A DNA stretch of 5,369 nt. Origin: Ponticaulis sp. (GTDB lineage: Bacteria > Pseudomonadota > Alphaproteobacteria > Caulobacterales > Hyphomonadaceae). Shown here piece by piece: positions 4,944 through 5,369 of this stretch. The DNA lies in contig PABS01000035.1 of NCBI GenBank assembly GCA_002699325.1, positions 7,051 through 12,419 on the forward strand, read 5' to 3'. The notes under the pieces are model-generated. The model did no database searches, was not told where the DNA came from, and saw only the letters and a program-made list of their open reading frames with translations. Position 1 is the first letter of the stretch; each line of letters starts with the position of its first letter. A program made the position numbers and the translations under genes.

Positions 4944-5369
4944 GTGACTGACAGAGCTGCAGACGGAAACGTCTATGATCCAGAACACCCATGGCTGAAA
5001 GATGCCAAAGATGATCCATCGCGAGCGAACTGGTTGCACGAGTTTGGCGACCCCACAGGTACGACCCGTCAGCCAGTTTTCCTGCGCGGACAGATGATGC
5101 TGGCGCTGGTCCGCGGCGGCATATTCATCGCGACAATGTTTCTCGTTGGCTCCAACCCATGGCTGGCAGCAGGCATTGCTTTTGCTGGCCTTGGTTTGGT
5201 GCTTGTTGCCTCGCTTTGTCAGCATGTCCGGCGTCTGAACGATTCCGGGCGTCCGGCTTTTCTGGCCGCCATCATCGCTATTCCGATGCTCCTGTCTGTA
5301 GGGCTTGGAGTTATGGGCCTGACGAGTGTGCCGGAAAAGCTGGAACAGGCGCAGGCAGCTTCGGGGAAA
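4944..5369 (+). CDS. DUF805-like small membrane protein (3' end cut off)
   Basis: An open frame of 142 codons runs to the right edge. The start is GTG at 4944, chosen because GAGGGG (4932-4937) sits 6 nt upstream; the frame is open further upstream but has no other start with a good ribosome binding site. Residues 1-45 are polar and probably cytoplasmic. Three hydrophobic segments follow at about 50-69, 72-92 and 105-127. Between the second and third is HVRRLNDSGRPAF (94-106), which resembles the RLHDxGRSGW motif of DUF805 membrane proteins. The family has no established biochemical role, and none is proposed here. It starts 80 nt after pccA on the same strand with no terminator between, so co-transcription is plausible. 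The family call is from one motif plus topology, and the C terminus is not seen. Confidence 0.75.
   Translation, partial: MTDRAADGNVYDPEHPWLKDAKDDPSRANWLHEFGDPTGTTRQPVFLRGQMMLALVRGGIFIATMFLVGSNPWLAAGIAFAGLGLVLVASLCQHVRRLNDSGRPAFLAAIIAIPMLLSVGLGVMGLTSVPEKLEQAQAASGK

Overview
The window looks like chromosomal DNA of an alphaproteobacterium. This rests on a PccA-type biotin carboxylase, a short-form PurB, an alphaproteobacterial-style cobalamin riboswitch in front of a TonB-dependent receptor, and moderately high GC throughout. A Hyphomonadaceae/Caulobacterales relative is my best guess, but it is only a guess: there is no rRNA or other lineage marker here.

Layout from left to right. (1) Positions 1-275, minus strand: the first 91 codons of a BtuB-like vitamin B12 receptor, which runs off the left edge. 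(2) Positions 276-639, minus strand: its control region, made of a sigma70-like promoter (611-639), a cobalamin riboswitch aptamer (about 448-606) and a leader of about 170 nt. The leader holds a possible 8-codon reading frame and two hairpins with complementary loops just ahead of the ribosome binding site. (3) Positions 649-674: a Rho-independent terminator for the next transcript upstream. (4) Positions 814-1305, minus: an exported thioredoxin-fold protein with a WCPVC site. (5) Positions 1368-2660, minus: adenylosuccinate lyase PurB, probably the first gene of a purB-thioredoxin transcript. (6) Positions 2661-2859: a divergent intergenic region with short repeats. (7) Positions 2860-4863, plus: the alpha (biotin-carrying) subunit of propionyl-CoA carboxylase. 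(8) Positions 4944 to the right edge, plus: the start of a DUF805-like small membrane protein, possibly co-transcribed with pccA.

How the genes relate. PurB is purine housekeeping. PccA makes methylmalonyl-CoA together with a beta subunit not seen here; the usual next enzyme, methylmalonyl-CoA mutase, needs adenosylcobalamin. The riboswitch-controlled B12 receptor is therefore metabolically related to PccA, but they are separate transcription units on opposite strands, so this is a loose link. No mobile element, CRISPR array, tRNA or rRNA was seen. No wholly new system is evident. The parts most worth checking are the riboswitch expression platform (complementary hairpin loops, mini-ORF) and the thioredoxin-like protein that appears to lack the usual cis-proline.
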